A DNA stretch of 6,545 bases, taken from positions 1 to 6,545 of the forward strand of contig JASLIH010000618.1 of assembly GCA_030152105.1 (NCBI GenBank). Direction: 5' to 3'. The notes beneath the pieces are model-generated. The model was not told where the DNA came from. It saw only the letters and a list, made by a program, of their open reading frames with translations, and did not search any database. Positions 6,279 through 6,545 of this stretch are shown here, piece by piece. The position numbers and the translations under genes are program-made. This DNA comes from Actinomycetes bacterium (GTDB lineage Bacteria > Actinomycetota > CALGFH01). The number at the start of each line of letters is the position of its first letter. Positions within the stretch are counted from its first letter, which is position 1.

Positions 6279-6545
6279 CTAACCGGACCTCCCCGCTCGG
6301 CCAGCGAGCCACATGCGGAGATGGTCGAGGATCTCGATCGGCGGCCGCTGGAGCCCTGGCGCGACGCCGTGCGCGACCTCTCGGAGCAGCACGACGCTCG
6401 CCATGGCGACGTCGTTGGTCGGGATGCTGCAGAGCCTGGCCAGCAGCTGGTCGGCGTTGACGAGCTGTCCGCCTTCCAGCCGCCAGGCAAGGGTGACAAG
6501 CAGCTGGGCTGCCTCGTACTCGGTCGGGGTGAGGAGGTCATGCGA
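6279..6545 (-). CDS. 3' part of an unrecognised gene on the opposite strand (C-terminal 88 residues)
   Basis: Reading the minus strand from the window edge, one frame is open for 88 codons and stops at a TAG complementary to 6279-6281. Its start lies beyond base 6545. The peptide looks like a real folded, mostly helical protein: TEYEAAQLLVTLAWRLEGG near the start, NADQLLARL, a hydrophobic helix around VAMASVVLLREVA, and IEILDHLRMWLAGRAG near the C-terminus. It has balanced acidic, basic and Leu/Ala content and G/C-ending codons. The overlapping minus-strand frame with an ATG near 6541 gives a Ser/Arg/Pro-rich peptide typical of an out-of-frame shadow, which is why this frame is preferred. It has no membrane segment or Cys-based motif. 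I do not recognise a family, and no function is assigned. Confidence 0.7.
   Translation of the reverse strand, partial: SHDLLTPTEYEAAQLLVTLAWRLEGGQLVNADQLLARLCSIPTNDVAMASVVLLREVAHGVAPGLQRPPIEILDHLRMWLAGRAGRSG

Noticed and set aside
6269..6541. 90-codon minus-strand frame with an ATG
   Set aside because: Ser/Arg/Pro-rich shadow of the more protein-like open frame that enters from the window edge and ends at 6279.

Overview
The window comes from a high-G+C bacterium, most likely an actinomycete or another member of the Actinomycetota. The signs are strongly G/C-ending codons, GTG as well as ATG starts, GGAGG-type ribosome binding sites and a Ser/Thr/Pro-rich membrane-anchored protein. No RNA gene, CRISPR array, insertion sequence or integrase is visible. 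Nothing in the window identifies a genus.

Layout. Bases 1-99 are the last 32 codons of an unrecognised gene. It runs into a small membrane-anchored extracytoplasmic protein (120-707), followed after 65 bases by a large protein (773-3205). This 810-residue protein joins about four and a half tandem 64-residue FG-GAP/VCBS-like repeats to a complete galactose oxidase/glyoxal oxidase-type copper radical oxidase domain. All five expected active-site residues (Cys, Tyr, Tyr, His, His) are present, but there is no visible export signal. After a 148-base gap with a weak promoter-like sequence comes a multi-pass membrane protein of the GPDPase_memb/YciC-like type (3354-4160). After a further 232 bases comes an L-lactate/glycolate permease of the LldP family (4393-6129). 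On the opposite strand, converging on the permease, lies the 3' part of an unrecognised gene (6279 to the window edge). It has no start codon inside the window. Two perfect hairpins lie in the convergent gap.

How the genes fit together. The first three plus-strand genes are close enough to be co-transcribed. The membrane protein and the permease have larger gaps with their own signals and may be separate units. The oxidase would make H2O2 and an aldehyde or acid product, and the permease family imports lactate and glycolate. A link through two-carbon metabolism is conceivable but is only an inference from proximity. The most unusual element is the repeat-plus-oxidase fusion without a signal peptide. 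I do not see evidence for a wholly new multi-gene system.
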